NCBI RefSeq assembly: GCF_014635345.1
Contig: NZ_BMCU01000002.1
Coordinates: 248,001 to 312,000 of the forward strand
DNA from: Rhodococcoides trifolii
GTDB taxonomy: Bacteria; Actinomycetota; Actinomycetes; Mycobacteriales; Mycobacteriaceae
Length of the DNA: 64,000 nt
Direction of reading: 5' to 3'
Part shown: piece after piece, positions 1-9,265 of the stretch
Layout: the number at the start of each line of letters is the position of its first letter
Position numbering within the stretch: position 1 is the first letter of the stretch
Position numbers and translations under genes: made by a program
Notes under the pieces: model-generated
What the model saw: only the letters and a program-made list of their open reading frames with translations
The model's database searches: none
What the model was told of the DNA's origin: nothing

Positions 1-12
1 ATCACCGAAGCG

Positions 13-1137
13 ATGGCGGAGGCGGGAGGCGATCCGGAGACGGACGCGGACCGCCTCCGTCGGGGGCTGCGGCGGGGCTGGTTCTTCAGCGCGATCTGGC
101 TCGTATACCTGTTCGATCCGGTTCGCACGATCGTCGAATCGGACGTCTCGGTTGCGCGTCGGGCCACGGCACTGCTGTCGCTGGTGCTGTTCGCGGCGAC
201 ATACCTGCTCAGCTTCGCCGAATTCCGGTCTCGCATCGCCAAAGGTCCGATTGCATCCCCCTCGCGTCAGTGGATGCTGCTGGGTGCCTTGGTGATACTG
301 CTGGTCCCCGCGGCTCCCGTTGCGCGCGAATCGATCCTGGCCGGTGGCGTCTACATCGCGGTGATGGCCGTGTTCACGCTGCCACTGGCGCAGGCTGCCG
401 TCGTGATCGCCGCGTCCGCAGCGGCTTTCGTCGTTCTTCCGCGCATCGTGCCGGGATGGAGCGCGGACGACGGAACGGTGTTGTCGTTGTTGGTGGCCAG
501 CCTCGCCGCGTGGGGTGTCGGACAATTGATCGTGCGCAACATCGAACTGCAGCGTGCGCGTCAGCGCATCGCAGACCTCGCGGTGGTCGAGGAGCGCGAA
601 CGGTTGGGCCGCGACGTGCACGACATCCTCGGCCACACCTTGACCGTCATCACGGTCAAGGCAGAACTCGCGGGCCGGCTCGTGGACCTCGATCCGCTGC
701 GGGCGACGCGGGAGATCGCCGAGGTCGAGGCCCTGGCGCGGACCGCCTTGAGCGACGTCAGGGCCACGGTGGGTGGGTTGCGCACGGTCACTCTGGACGT
801 CGAATTGATCCACGCCAGAACGGCTCTCGATGCGGCGGGTATCGACTTGGTGCTGATCGGAGCGGCGACGGACGCCGAGAGCAACTTTCGTGAGGTGTTC
901 GCCTGGACGGTGCGGGAGTCGGTCACCAACGTCGTCCGGCACAGCGGAGCGTCCCGCTGCTGCATCACTGTCGAACCGTCACGGATCGAGATCGTCGACG
1001 ACGGAAAGGGTTCCGATCCGGGTGACGACACGGGCAACGGACTGCGCGGGTTGAGGCACCGAGCCGACCGGGCGGGCACCGTCCTCACCGCCGGGGCGGC
1101 GGGCGGCGGGTTTCGCGTCATTGTGGAGGCGCCGTGA
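13..1137 (+). CDS. NarL/DesK-type sensor histidine kinase
   Basis: Membrane sensor kinase that should autophosphorylate and pass phosphate to the overlapping response regulator. The N-terminal ~175 residues carry several hydrophobic segments (about 22-35, 50-68, 87-103, 110-145, 155-172). A HisKA_3 dimerisation domain follows, with the phospho-acceptor His at about residue 203 in the motif RDVHDILGH, then a HATPase domain with N-box Asn near 306, a DDGKG box near 330 and a GNGLRGL box near 341. The reading frame is open to the left edge of the window, so the start at 13 is only the first visible ATG and the protein may be longer. The stimulus cannot be read from the sequence. Confidence 0.9.
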   Translation: MAEAGGDPETDADRLRRGLRRGWFFSAIWLVYLFDPVRTIVESDVSVARRATALLSLVLFAATYLLSFAEFRSRIAKGPIASPSRQWMLLGALVILLVPAAPVARESILAGGVYIAVMAVFTLPLAQAAVVIAASAAAFVVLPRIVPGWSADDGTVLSLLVASLAAWGVGQLIVRNIELQRARQRIADLAVVEERERLGRDVHDILGHTLTVITVKAELAGRLVDLDPLRATREIAEVEALARTALSDVRATVGGLRTVTLDVELIHARTALDAAGIDLVLIGAATDAESNFREVFAWTVRESVTNVVRHSGASRCCITVEPSRIEIVDDGKGSDPGDDTGNGLRGLRHRADRAGTVLTAGAAGGGFRVIVEAP

Positions 1138-1739
1138 TCAGATTGCTGCTCGCCGACGACCAGGGGTTGGTGCGGGGTGCACTCGCAGCGCTTCTCGGAC
1201 TCGAAGACGATCTCGAGGTGGTGGCCGAGGTGGGGCGCGGCGACGAGGTGCTGGCCGCGGCACAACGATCCGCACCGGATGTGGCGCTGCTCGACGTGGA
1301 GATGCCCGGAATGGACGGCATCGAAGCGACTTCGGTGTTGCGACATGCTCTTCCGTCCTGCCGAGTACTCATCGTCACCACGTTCGGACGCCCTGGATAC
1401 GTCCGCCGGGCGCTCGACGCGGGAGCGTCGGGATTCGTGGTCAAGGACACCCCGGCGCGCCAGCTCGCCGACGCGGTGCGGCGCGTGCACATGGGTCTGC
1501 GTGTCATCGACCCGACGCTTGCCACCGAGACCTTGACGTCCGGAACGTCGCCGTTGACCAGCCGCGAGCGTCAGGTACTGACCGCGGCGGCAACCGGTGC
1601 GACGGCATCGGCCATCGCGAAGGAACTGCACCTGTCGGAAGGAACCGTCCGCAACCACCTCTCGTCCGCCATCGGCAAGACCGGGGCGACGACGCGGACC
1701 GAGGCGGCGCGCACAGCCGACCTCAACGGGTGGCTCTGA
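1134..1739 (+). CDS. NarL/LuxR-family response regulator
   Basis: DNA-binding partner of the upstream kinase. The 201-residue protein has a receiver domain with Asp54 as likely phosphorylation site (LLDVEMPGM), acidic pocket ADD at 7-9, and a C-terminal LuxR-type helix-turn-helix (about 140-195, TSRERQVLTAAATG then LSEGTVRNHLSSA). The GTG start overlaps the kinase stop by 4 bases (GTGA), indicating translational coupling in a two-gene operon. Target genes are not evident. Confidence 0.92.
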   Translation: MIRLLLADDQGLVRGALAALLGLEDDLEVVAEVGRGDEVLAAAQRSAPDVALLDVEMPGMDGIEATSVLRHALPSCRVLIVTTFGRPGYVRRALDAGASGFVVKDTPARQLADAVRRVHMGLRVIDPTLATETLTSGTSPLTSRERQVLTAAATGATASAIAKELHLSEGTVRNHLSSAIGKTGATTRTEAARTADLNGWL

Positions 1740-1761
1740 CGAAGCTGGCACAATCGACCGC

Positions 1762-2451
1762 GTGAACACCGCCACCGATCCCGACTACGGGAGATCGCCC
1801 CGGCCCGAACGTCTCGGGTTCGGCGGCACCCTGGCGCGCTGGACCGGTCGGTTGATCGTGGGTGTGGTGCTGATCGCGGTGGTCCTCGTGGCCGGTACCG
1901 CGGCTCGGGTGTGGCAGGTGGCCCGCGGCGACGACTACACCCCGTCCGACGCCATCGTTGTGCTCGGCGCCGCGCAGTACGACGGAACACCGTCGTCGGT
2001 CTTCGAAGCGCGGCTCGAGCAGGCCCTCAAGCTGTATCAGGCCGGAGTGGCTCCGACCATCGTCACCGTCGGTGGCAAGCAGATCGGCGACAACTACACC
2101 GAGGCGGCGTCCGGCAAGACGTATCTGGAGGCGCAGGGTGTTCCGTCGGACGCGGTCGTCGCCGTCGAAGAAGGATCGGACACTCTGCGCAGCATCGAGG
2201 CGGTGGCTGCCGAGCTCGGTGCCCGCGGCGTCAACCGGGTGACGCTGGTGAGCGACCCCTGGCATTCGCTGCGCACTCGGACGATGGCACGCGATGCGGG
2301 TCTCGAGGCGTGGACCGCCCCGACCCGGCAGGGACCGGCCGTCTTCACCCGCGAGTCGCAGATCCACGGAATCACAAGGGAGACAGCAGCGTTGCTGTGG
2401 TACCAGCTCACCCATTTCTCGGCCGATTTCCAGTACACGGCCAGCCAGTGA
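1762..2451 (+). CDS. YdcF/SanA-like DUF218 envelope protein
   Basis: A 229-residue protein with one N-terminal transmembrane helix (about residues 28-48) and an extracytoplasmic DUF218 domain beginning [13 protein letters not shown]. The family is associated with cell-envelope integrity and vancomycin tolerance; its biochemical activity is poorly known. GTG at 1762 is chosen because the longer in-frame extension overlaps the response regulator gene and reads as arginine-rich shadow sequence. The stop overlaps the dgt start by 4 bases, so the two genes are co-transcribed. Confidence 0.82.
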   Translation: MNTATDPDYGRSPRPERLGFGGTLARWTGRLIVGVVLIAVVLVAGTAARVWQVARGDDYTPSDAIVVLGAAQYDGTPSSVFEARLEQALKLYQAGVAPTIVTVGGKQIGDNYTEAASGKTYLEAQGVPSDAVVAVEEGSDTLRSIEAVAAELGARGVNRVTLVSDPWHSLRTRTMARDAGLEAWTAPTRQGPAVFTRESQIHGITRETAALLWYQLTHFSADFQYTASQ

Positions 2452-3707
2452 GCTACTCCGAACACGATCTCGAACGCGTCGTCGCCGAACACCCGAAGAC
2501 CGCAGGCCTGCCCGACTCGAACGAGCGCGCCGCCCATCGCAGCGACCTTGCCCGCGACCGCGCACGGGTGCTGCATTCGGCTGCGCTGCGCCGGCTCGCC
2601 GACAAGACTCAGGTCACCGGACCGCGCGACGGGGACACACCGCGCACGCGGTTGACGCACTCGCTCGAGGTGGCGCAGATCGGCCGTAGCATCGCCGACG
2701 GTCTGGGCTGCGATCCTGACCTCGTCGACCTCGCGGGTCTGGCGCACGACATCGGGCATCCGCCGTACGGCCACAACGGAGAGCGGGCCCTCGACGAGGT
2801 CGCGGCGAACTGCGGCGGCTTCGAAGGCAACGCGCAGAACCTACGCATCCTCACGTCGCTGGAGCCGAAGGTGCTGGCGCCAGACGGCGCGAGCGCGGGT
2901 CTCAACTTGACCCGTGCCGCGCTGGACTCGGCGATCAAGTACCCCTGGACGCGCCCCGAGCCCGGCGCGAAGTTCGGCGCCTACGACGACGACGCAGACA
3001 TTTTGGCCTGGGTTCGCGACGGCGCTCCCGAACGCTCGCAGTGCCTCGAGGCGCAGGCCATGGACTGGGCCGACGACGTCGCCTACTCGGTGCACGACGT
3101 CGAGGACGGCATCATCGCCGGTCGCATCGACCTGCGCTCGCTGGCCGATCCCGCCGAACAGCGCGCCTTGGCCGATTTGGGCACCCTCGAATTCCGCGGT
3201 CTGGTCGCGGACGATCTGGCCGAGGCCGCCGGACGGCTGTCCGAGATGCCCGTCGTCGCCGACGCGACCGGCTACGACGGCACCCTGACCAGCTCGGTCG
3301 CGCTCAAGCGGCTCACGAGCGAACTGGTCGGGCGCTTCACCACGGCCGCCGTCAGCAGCACCCGGCGGGACGTGCCTCTTCGCCGCTACGACGCGAACCT
3401 GGTGGTCCCGCCGCTCGTCCGCGCCGAAGTGGCGCTCCTCAAGACGATGGCGTTGCGCTACGTGATGTCGGACGAGGGGCATCGGACTCGGCAGGATCGC
3501 CAACGGGACCGAATTCATCGCGTCGCGCAGTGGTTGTTGCACTCGGCGCCCGTCGGGTTGGACCCGATCTTCACGCCCGCGTGGAACGCGGCCGACGACG
3601 ACGCCGGGCGCACCCGTGTGGTGGTCGATCAGATTGCGTCGTACACCGAGACGCGACTCGAACGCGTCGACAAAGCGAGCCTGGGAGCACAAGCGAGCTG
3701 GGGCTGA
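2448..3707 (+). CDS. dgt: dNTP triphosphohydrolase (Dgt, HD superfamily)
   Basis: Deoxynucleoside triphosphate triphosphohydrolase, hydrolysing dNTPs to deoxynucleosides and tripolyphosphate. The 419-residue protein has the HD-domain metal ligands: His71 in [10 protein letters not shown], His100-Asp101 in [10 protein letters not shown], and a later Asp in [16 protein letters not shown] at 2448 overlaps the previous stop (GTGA); the frame extends far upstream, but that part is a shadow of the YdcF-like gene. dgt directly upstream of dnaG is a common actinobacterial arrangement, linking nucleotide pool control with primase. Confidence 0.93.
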   Translation: MSYSEHDLERVVAEHPKTAGLPDSNERAAHRSDLARDRARVLHSAALRRLADKTQVTGPRDGDTPRTRLTHSLEVAQIGRSIADGLGCDPDLVDLAGLAHDIGHPPYGHNGERALDEVAANCGGFEGNAQNLRILTSLEPKVLAPDGASAGLNLTRAALDSAIKYPWTRPEPGAKFGAYDDDADILAWVRDGAPERSQCLEAQAMDWADDVAYSVHDVEDGIIAGRIDLRSLADPAEQRALADLGTLEFRGLVADDLAEAAGRLSEMPVVADATGYDGTLTSSVALKRLTSELVGRFTTAAVSSTRRDVPLRRYDANLVVPPLVRAEVALLKTMALRYVMSDEGHRTRQDRQRDRIHRVAQWLLHSAPVGLDPIFTPAWNAADDDAGRTRVVVDQIASYTETRLERVDKASLGAQASWG

Positions 3708-3738
3708 GGCTGTCTGTGGTGAGCTCTAGACTGGGGGA

Positions 3739-5676
3739 GTGGCAGGCCGAATTCCCGAACGCGATGTAGCCGCCATTCGCGACCGCGCTCGCATCGAGGA
3801 CATCGTGGGTGAGTACGTGGCGCTGAAGGCACCGCGTGGCGATTCGATGATGGGGTTGTGCCCGTTCCACGACGAGAAGTCCCCGTCGTTCCACGTGCGG
3901 CCCAACCACGGCACGTTCCATTGCTTCGGGTGCGGTGAGGGCGGGGACGTCTACACGTTCCTGCAAAAGATCGAGCACATCAGCTTCGTCGAGTCCGTGG
4001 AACAGATGGCCGATCGGCTCGGCTACCAGATCTCCTACGAGGGTGGCGGAACGTCCGTTCAGCGCGACCGCGGGACCCGGTCGCGCCTCGTCGCGGCCAA
4101 TGCCGCAGCCCAAGCGTTCTACGCGGAGCGGCTCAAAGGTCCCGACGCTCAAGCCGCTCGTGACTACCTCACCGAGCGCAACTTCGACGGCGCTGCGGCA
4201 CTCGAATTCGGCTGCGGGTATGCCCCCGACGGGTGGGATACTCTCACGAAACACTTGCAGCAGAAGGGTTTCGAGTTCAAGGAGCTCGAAGCGGCCGGTC
4301 TGTCGCGGCAGGGCAAGCGAGGGCCGATCGACCGCTTCCATCGCCGATTGCTCTGGCCCATCCGCAACCTGGCCGGTGACGTGATCGGCTTCGGCGCGCG
4401 CAAATTGTTCGACGACGACACGATGCCCGGCAAGTACGTCAATACGCCGGAAACGTTGCTGTACAAGAAGTCTCAGGTTCTCTTCGGTCTCGACCTGGCC
4501 AAGCGTGACATCGCGAAGGGTCACCAGGCCGTCGTCGTCGAGGGTTACACCGACGTCATGGCGATGCATCAGGCCGGCGTCAAGACCGCCGTTGCGGCCT
4601 GTGGCACCGCATTCGGCGACGAACACCTCTCGCTCCTGCGCCGGTTGCTGATGGACGACAAGTTCTGGCGCGGGGAGATCATCTACACCTTCGACGGTGA
4701 CGCCGCCGGTCAGGCCGCGGCCATGAAGGCGTTCTCCGGTGATCAGAAGCTGGCGGGGCAGACGTTCATCGCGGTGGCCCCCGACGGCATGGACCCGTGC
4801 GATCTGCGCCAGAAGAAGGGCGACGCCGCCGTCCGTGACCTCGTGGCGCGCCGCACGCCGCTGTTCGAGTTCGCCATCAAGGGCGCCCTGGCCGAGTGCA
4901 ACCTCGACACCGCAGAGGGCCAGGTCGAAGCGCTTCGACGGGCCGTCCCGATGGTTGCGCAGATGAAAGACCGTGCACTGCGCGACAACTACGCCACCAG
5001 ATTGTCCGGCTGGGTCGGCTGGATCGACGAGAAGATGGTCGTCAATCGTGTCCGCGACGAGGCGGCAAGGATCGCCAAGGGCGGCGGGTCGGCTGCCAAG
5101 CAGCAACTGCGACGCCCAGCCGGGCGCACCGAGGAACCGGAGCCTGCCGCGCCGGTCACCATGCCCCACCCCAACCGGACCGACCCGACGCTCTGGCCAC
5201 AGCGCGAGGCGTTGAAGGCCGTCATGCAGCACCCGGAGATCGCCGGGTCCGTGTTCGACTCGCTTCCGCCCGAGACGTTCGGGCACCCGGCGTACTCGGC
5301 CGTCGCCGATTCGGTGCGCGAAGCCGGCGGCACTGCAGCCGGGCTCGGGGGAAGCGACTGGCTCGAAGCCGTCGGGAACCGGGCCGAGACGCGCGGCCTC
5401 CGCTCGCTCGTCACCGAGCTTGCCGTCGAGTCGATGCCCGTCGCGGAAGAGTCTGTCCCGCGCTACATCTCGGGAGTCCTGGCCAGACTGCAGGAAGTGT
5501 GGGTGGGGCGACAGGTTGCCGAGCTGAAGTCCAAGCTGCAGCGCATGTCGCCCGTCGACAAACCCGACGAGTACAACGCCCTGTTCGGCGATCTCATCGC
5601 CCTCGAGCAGTACCGTCGCAGCCTGCTGGAGCAGGCCGTGGGCAGCACTGCCGACGCGGAGTTACCCGCGTTTTAA
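3739..5676 (+). CDS. dnaG: DNA primase DnaG
   Basis: Synthesises RNA primers for replication. The 645-residue protein has an N-terminal CHC2 zinc-binding domain (Cys41, His44, Cys62, Cys65 in MGLCPFH and HCFGCGEGGD), a catalytic core with TOPRIM motifs (VVVEGYTDVMAMHQAG near 257 and the acidic motif TFDGDAAGQAA near 315), and a C-terminal helicase-binding region after a low-complexity linker (about 450-480). Length is normal for actinobacteria. GTG start at 3739, 31 bases after dgt. It is the strongest chromosomal core marker in the window. Confidence 0.97.
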   Translation: MAGRIPERDVAAIRDRARIEDIVGEYVALKAPRGDSMMGLCPFHDEKSPSFHVRPNHGTFHCFGCGEGGDVYTFLQKIEHISFVESVEQMADRLGYQISYEGGGTSVQRDRGTRSRLVAANAAAQAFYAERLKGPDAQAARDYLTERNFDGAAALEFGCGYAPDGWDTLTKHLQQKGFEFKELEAAGLSRQGKRGPIDRFHRRLLWPIRNLAGDVIGFGARKLFDDDTMPGKYVNTPETLLYKKSQVLFGLDLAKRDIAKGHQAVVVEGYTDVMAMHQAGVKTAVAACGTAFGDEHLSLLRRLLMDDKFWRGEIIYTFDGDAAGQAAAMKAFSGDQKLAGQTFIAVAPDGMDPCDLRQKKGDAAVRDLVARRTPLFEFAIKGALAECNLDTAEGQVEALRRAVPMVAQMKDRALRDNYATRLSGWVGWIDEKMVVNRVRDEAARIAKGGGSAAKQQLRRPAGRTEEPEPAAPVTMPHPNRTDPTLWPQREALKAVMQHPEIAGSVFDSLPPETFGHPAYSAVADSVREAGGTAAGLGGSDWLEAVGNRAETRGLRSLVTELAVESMPVAEESVPRYISGVLARLQEVWVGRQVAELKSKLQRMSPVDKPDEYNALFGDLIALEQYRRSLLEQAVGSTADAELPAF

Positions 5677-5907
5677 GTGATCACGAGGGACGAACACCGT
5701 CTGCTCGTCGATCGGCCGCAGCTGCTCCATCTTCGGTTCCGTACTGAGCGACTCGGACAGCTTCTGCCGGCCGGTCTTGAGCACCTTCTTCGTGGCAGGG
5801 CTCGACGCCACCGCCTTCGCGCCGCGGCTGATCTGCTCGTACCGGCCGCGACCGGCCTTGGTTCCGAGCACGTACCCGGCGGCGATTCCCACCAGCATCC
5901 GCATCAT
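5662..5907 (-). CDS. Small YtxH-like membrane-anchored protein
   Basis: An 81-residue protein with an N-terminal hydrophobic Gly-rich segment (MRMLVGIAAGYVLGTKAGRG) typical of YtxH-domain proteins, followed by a basic amphipathic region. The tandem ATG at 5907 is chosen because the longer frame lacks the family signature and a credible ribosome site. Its stop overlaps the dnaG end by 15 bases in convergent orientation. Function unknown; YtxH proteins are associated with envelope stress. Confidence 0.7.
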   Translation of the reverse strand: MMRMLVGIAAGYVLGTKAGRGRYEQISRGAKAVASSPATKKVLKTGRQKLSESLSTEPKMEQLRPIDEQTVFVPRDHLKRG

Positions 5908-6020
5908 CGTGTTTCGGTCCTCCCGATCGTGTCCCACCATCCTGCCTGACAGCGAGACGACATGGCGATTTGGTAGTCGACAGGTGCCATGCGCTAGAGT
6001 CTGATCTCGGTTCACCGCAA

Positions 6021-6093
6021 TCCCCCATAGCTCAATTGGCAGAGCATTCGACTGTTAATCGAAGGGTTTCTGGTTCAAGTCCAGATGGGGGAG
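6021..6093 (+). tRNA. tRNA-Asn (GTT)
   Basis: A full cloverleaf can be drawn: acceptor TCCCCCA (6021-6027) pairs with TGGGGGA (6086-6092), the D-arm contains AGCTCAATTGGCAGAGC, the anticodon stem TTCGA/TCGAA flanks loop CTGTTAA with anticodon GTT at 6054-6056, and the T-arm contains GGTTCAAGTCC. CCA is not encoded. The 3' half is repeated at 63191-63232. Confidence 0.97.
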
Positions 6094-6094
6094 C
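6052..6094 (+). repeat. Left copy of tRNA-Asn direct repeat (putative attL)
   Basis: These 43 bases, from the anticodon loop to one base past the tRNA, match 63191-63232 with a single one-base length difference (GGG versus GG). Tyrosine integrases commonly recombine at tRNA 3' halves and leave such repeats at both ends of an integrated element. This copy lies in the intact tRNA. Confidence 0.75.
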
Positions 6095-6101
6095 GTCTGT
6101 T

Positions 6102-6144
6102 AAGCCCCTGACCTGCACTGTCTGGTGTCGGTCGGGGGCTTTCT
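6102..6144 (+). terminator. Rho-independent terminator after tRNA-Asn
   Basis: AAGCCCCTGACC (6102-6113) pairs with GGTCGGGGGCTT (6130-6141), a 12-bp stem with one G-U pair, followed by a short T-rich run. It sits 9 bases after the tRNA, and a closely similar hairpin follows the distal repeat at 63237-63270. Confidence 0.75.
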
Positions 6145-6668
6145 TGCGTTCCATAGGCCTTTGGTGTCACAGAATGTCACGTCTGTAGTGACACCGGGTG
6201 TGACATTTTCGGATTCAGGGCTTATTCGGAGTTGGAAAGCACGGGCCTCGTCCGACCGGTGTGGGTCCCTGGCCTGGCGATTCTCTGGCCGAGGTGCGTG
6301 GTGACCATGGGGCGAAGTCGCCTGCGACCGTTCGATTGTCGTCGCATGCTCTGCTCGTTCATCTGAGTTCGCGTCCGACGCGGAAACGACTCATGTCTGC
6401 CACAGCACTCGACTGCAGGTGTGCCCCCGCAACACAAGTGCGCACCGATCCTCCTCGTAGGCCTCGGTGACCGTCGACGGGGCGCCGTGTCCGACCCGCG
6501 GCAGTCGCTGACCCATCCGTCGACTACTGGTGGGTTCGCCGAAGATCGGCTGGACTTCGGAATAAGTGGTGTTGTGCCCGCGACCAGTTCACACTGCGGT
6601 GGCGTGAACCCTCGGGGCTTCGCCCGGGTAACGACGTCTCAGGTCGCATTTCCGCTAGCCTCGGCGAG
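6145..6668. other. Gene-poor junction next to tRNA-Asn
   Basis: About 520 bases with no convincing gene; the short open frames here have no recognisable protein features. It holds a cluster of GTGACA/TGTCAC elements (6170-6205). On the minus strand near 6460-6500 a short stretch reads GHGAPSTVTEAY, which recalls the H-to-Y box of actinobacterial tyrosine recombinases, but the frame is closed just upstream. It may be decayed integrase DNA at the island edge; this is not established. Confidence 0.4.
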
Positions 6669-7397
6669 GTGGACGTTCCTGGTGTCGCGGTGGTGACCGG
6701 TGGTGGACGAGGCATAGGTCGAGCGATCAGCCTCCGAATTGCACGGGCTGGTTGGGACGTCGTGATCGGATATCGCTCCGACGTTCATGCTGCCGAATCT
6801 GTTGCCGACGACATCCGTGCCCTGGGTGTCCGGGCGCTCTGCGTGCAGGTCGACACGGTCGACGAGGAGTCGGTGGCGGCGTTGTTCGACGCGTCCGAAG
6901 GCTTCGGTGCGGTGCGGGGTGTGGTCAACAACGCGGGAGCAGTGACCGCGGTGGGCCGGCTCCAGGACAACGACCTGACCGCGATACGTCGAGATGTCGA
7001 TGTGAACCTGGTCGGAGTCATCGCGTGCTGCAAGTACGCCCAGGCGGTGTTGACGCGAGCGGGAGGCGGATCGATCGTGAACATCTCTTCTGCCGCAGCG
7101 ACACTCGGTAGCGCGTCGACGTATGTGCACTACGCGGCGGCCAAAGCGGGAGTGGACGCGTTGACTGTGGGACTGGCGAAGGAATTGGCGCCCGCCATCC
7201 GCGTGAATGCGGTCTCTCCCGGCACGATCTGGACGCAGTTTCATCGCGACCCGGACCGACCGGCACGCGTTGCCGAGACCGTTCCTCTGGGCCGAGCAGG
7301 CGACGCGGACGAGATTGCCGGCGCCGTGGCGTGGCTGCTGTCCCCGGACGCGAGTTACGTCACCGGTGCCAACATCAGAATCGCCGGAGGACTGTAA
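6669..7397 (+). CDS. SDR-family NAD(P)-dependent oxidoreductase
   Basis: Classical short-chain dehydrogenase/reductase of 242 residues, the usual family length. The nucleotide motif TGGGRGIGRA is at 10-19, NNAG near 90, catalytic Ser in NISSAAA, Tyr and Lys in YVHYAAAKAG, and the PG motif in VNAVSPGTIWT. The GTG start follows the gene-poor junction. It is the first real gene of the putative island. The substrate cannot be assigned; the nearby DapA-like aldolase and cupin suggest small carbonyl or hydroxy-acid metabolism. Confidence 0.88.
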   Translation: MDVPGVAVVTGGGRGIGRAISLRIARAGWDVVIGYRSDVHAAESVADDIRALGVRALCVQVDTVDEESVAALFDASEGFGAVRGVVNNAGAVTAVGRLQDNDLTAIRRDVDVNLVGVIACCKYAQAVLTRAGGGSIVNISSAAATLGSASTYVHYAAAKAGVDALTVGLAKELAPAIRVNAVSPGTIWTQFHRDPDRPARVAETVPLGRAGDADEIAGAVAWLLSPDASYVTGANIRIAGGL

Positions 7398-7556
7398 AGG
7401 GTTGTTGCCCACGGCGTAAAGGGCGTGAAGAGGCCTGTCGCGTCAGCCGACTGCACACTTTCCGATGTCTTGGACGGAGCTGATCGGGGTGCTGTCACAG
7501 GGGAAGCGCATCGGGCGCGTTCCGCCTTCGCAACTCGTTGGGCCTCGCGTATGCAG

Positions 7557-7979
7557 TTACGTCTGAGATCCGTTGGTGTCCACATTGATCGGGTACGGAT
7601 GGTCGGAATCGGACTCGTAGCAGATCCCGAACGGCTTGTTGGTGATGAACAGGAATGTTACGTCGTTCTCGACGGTGGCCCCGTGTTCCATCCATCCTCC
7701 TTCGGGGAACCAGACGAAATTGCCTGGCCCGTACTCGCCCTCATGGGTTTTCAGGACGCCGTCCAGAACGTACATCCCGTGGGCGCAGGGATGGGTGTGC
7801 CAGGTGTTGGTGAACCCGGCGGCGTAGCGGAGGAGCATCACCTGCATACCTGTGTCGGGGTCTGCCAACAGCGATTTGAACGGGATTTCCGCGCCGATCT
7901 GCGCGACTGCCAGTGTGTCCCATGGGATTCGACTGGTGTCGGCAACGTCGAGTGTGACCGTGTTGGTCGGCTGTGTCAT
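7557..7979 (-). CDS. Cupin-domain protein (ChrR/acetylacetone-dioxygenase-like)
   Basis: A 140-residue single-domain cupin. Metal-binding motif 1 is visible as NTWHTHPCAHGMYVLDGVLKT and motif 2 as the region around FPEGGWMEHGA. ATG at 7979 is selected because AGGAGG lies at proper distance upstream; an earlier in-frame start lacks this. It is convergent with the SDR and divergent from the DapA-like gene. Proteins of this type include metal-dependent C-C-cleaving dioxygenases and sensors; which one applies is unknown. Confidence 0.75.
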   Translation of the reverse strand: MTQPTNTVTLDVADTSRIPWDTLAVAQIGAEIPFKSLLADPDTGMQVMLLRYAAGFTNTWHTHPCAHGMYVLDGVLKTHEGEYGPGNFVWFPEGGWMEHGATVENDVTFLFITNKPFGICYESDSDHPYPINVDTNGSQT

Positions 7980-8305
7980 GTGGCCTCCTGAGGTGTCGTT
8001 CACGAACCGAGCTACCACGGCGCGAAGCTCCCGGGTGAAGAAAACGTAGGCCGGTGTCGTTTCCGAATGGTTTCAGGCGGAATACCGATGAGCACTTCGA
8101 GGTAAGCGTTGCGTCAAACCTGGCCCGGTGGGGGAGATATGGGTCGGGTCCCATCCGCCCTTGACCGCGCGTCCAACCCTCGAACGCACGAGGGCAGGGT
8201 TCGCCTTTTCGGCGGTGTGCCGCAGCTGATCACTGATCTACTGTCGGGTGGCACATCCGGTACTGGACGGGTGTCTTGGGCCTCGCCTCACAGTTCGGAG
8301 CATGT
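7980..8305. other. Divergent intergenic region, cupin / DapA-like gene
   Basis: 326 bases separating two divergent starts, so both promoters should lie here. A GGGTCGGGTCCC element (about 8141-8152) and short inverted repeats are visible, but nothing clear enough to name. No gene seen. Confidence 0.4.
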
Positions 8306-9199
8306 ATGTTCTCGGGTTTGTCTGCCTTTCCGTTGACCCCGATCGCTGATGAAGCGGTCGACGAGCGCGCGTTCGTCGGCCTGATCACGAACATGGTGGA
8401 GGCGGGCGTCGACTCCATCGGCGCCCTCGGCTCCACCGGAAGTTACGCCTACCTCGATCGGGAGGAACGTCGTCGCATTGCGGACCTTGCCGTGCAGAAT
8501 GCGGCTGGAATCCCCGTGATGGTGGGAATCGGCGCGCTCCGTACTCGAGAGGTACTTCGACTCGCAGAAGACGCCCAGCAGGTCGGTGCGGCGGCTGTCC
8601 TCCTGGCGCCCATGACCTACCAGCATCTGACGGTCGACGAGGTCCACGATCTCTACGAGAGGGTGGACAGAAACTTGTCGGTTCCGATGTGCGTGTACGA
8701 CAATCCCGCGACGACCCACTTCACCTTCACCGACGACCTCTACGAACGGGTGTCCGCGCTGCCGAGTGTGAAGTCGATCAAGATCCCGGGCGTCTCTGCG
8801 GATCCCGACGTCACGGCCGTGCGTGTGCAGGCGCTCCGGACTCGCTTACCGGATGACGTCGCCATCGGTGTCAGCGGAGACCACCTCGCCCCCGCCGGCC
8901 TTCTCGGCGGATGCGACCTCTGGTTCAGCGTGATAGCCGGCGTACTTCCCCGGGTGAGCGTGGCACTGACAAGCGCAGCGCAAACGAACGATCGTGAACG
9001 TGTCGCCGTTCTGATGGACCGTCTCGATCCGATTTGGCGGTCGTTCACGGGATACGGAAGTCTGCGGGTGGCGTCCGCTATCGCCGAGGACCTCGGTCTG
9101 GTGCAGACCTCTAATCTGCCGCACCCCGTGACAGGACTACCTGCCGATGTCCGCGCACACGTGCGCGACGCTGTGAACGCCCTCGCCGACCTCGTGTGA
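8306..9199 (+). CDS. DapA/NAL-family aldolase or lyase
   Basis: A 297-residue TIM-barrel lyase of the dihydrodipicolinate synthase / N-acetylneuraminate lyase superfamily. Markers are GALGSTGSYAYLDREER near the N-terminus, the Tyr motif CVYDNPATT, the Schiff-base Lys in VKSIKIPG, and GVSGDH. ATG at 8306 is preferred over an upstream in-frame start because GGAG precedes it by 5 bases. Outside lysine biosynthesis such proteins cleave or form 2-keto acids such as pyruvate aldols, which fits the catabolic surroundings. Exact substrate unknown. Confidence 0.85.
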   Translation: MFSGLSAFPLTPIADEAVDERAFVGLITNMVEAGVDSIGALGSTGSYAYLDREERRRIADLAVQNAAGIPVMVGIGALRTREVLRLAEDAQQVGAAAVLLAPMTYQHLTVDEVHDLYERVDRNLSVPMCVYDNPATTHFTFTDDLYERVSALPSVKSIKIPGVSADPDVTAVRVQALRTRLPDDVAIGVSGDHLAPAGLLGGCDLWFSVIAGVLPRVSVALTSAAQTNDRERVAVLMDRLDPIWRSFTGYGSLRVASAIAEDLGLVQTSNLPHPVTGLPADVRAHVRDAVNALADLV

Positions 9200-9265
9200 C
9201 CGACGTCATGCGACCGACCTCGCGAACACGAGGGCGCCGCATCGGTCGCAGCACGCTCGTCGTCC

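Noticed and set aside
1911..2447. N-terminal extension of Dgt by 179 residues
   Set aside because: The extension is Arg/Gly-rich antisense-like sequence overlapping the YdcF-family gene; the GTG at 2448 with GTGA overlap is the natural start.
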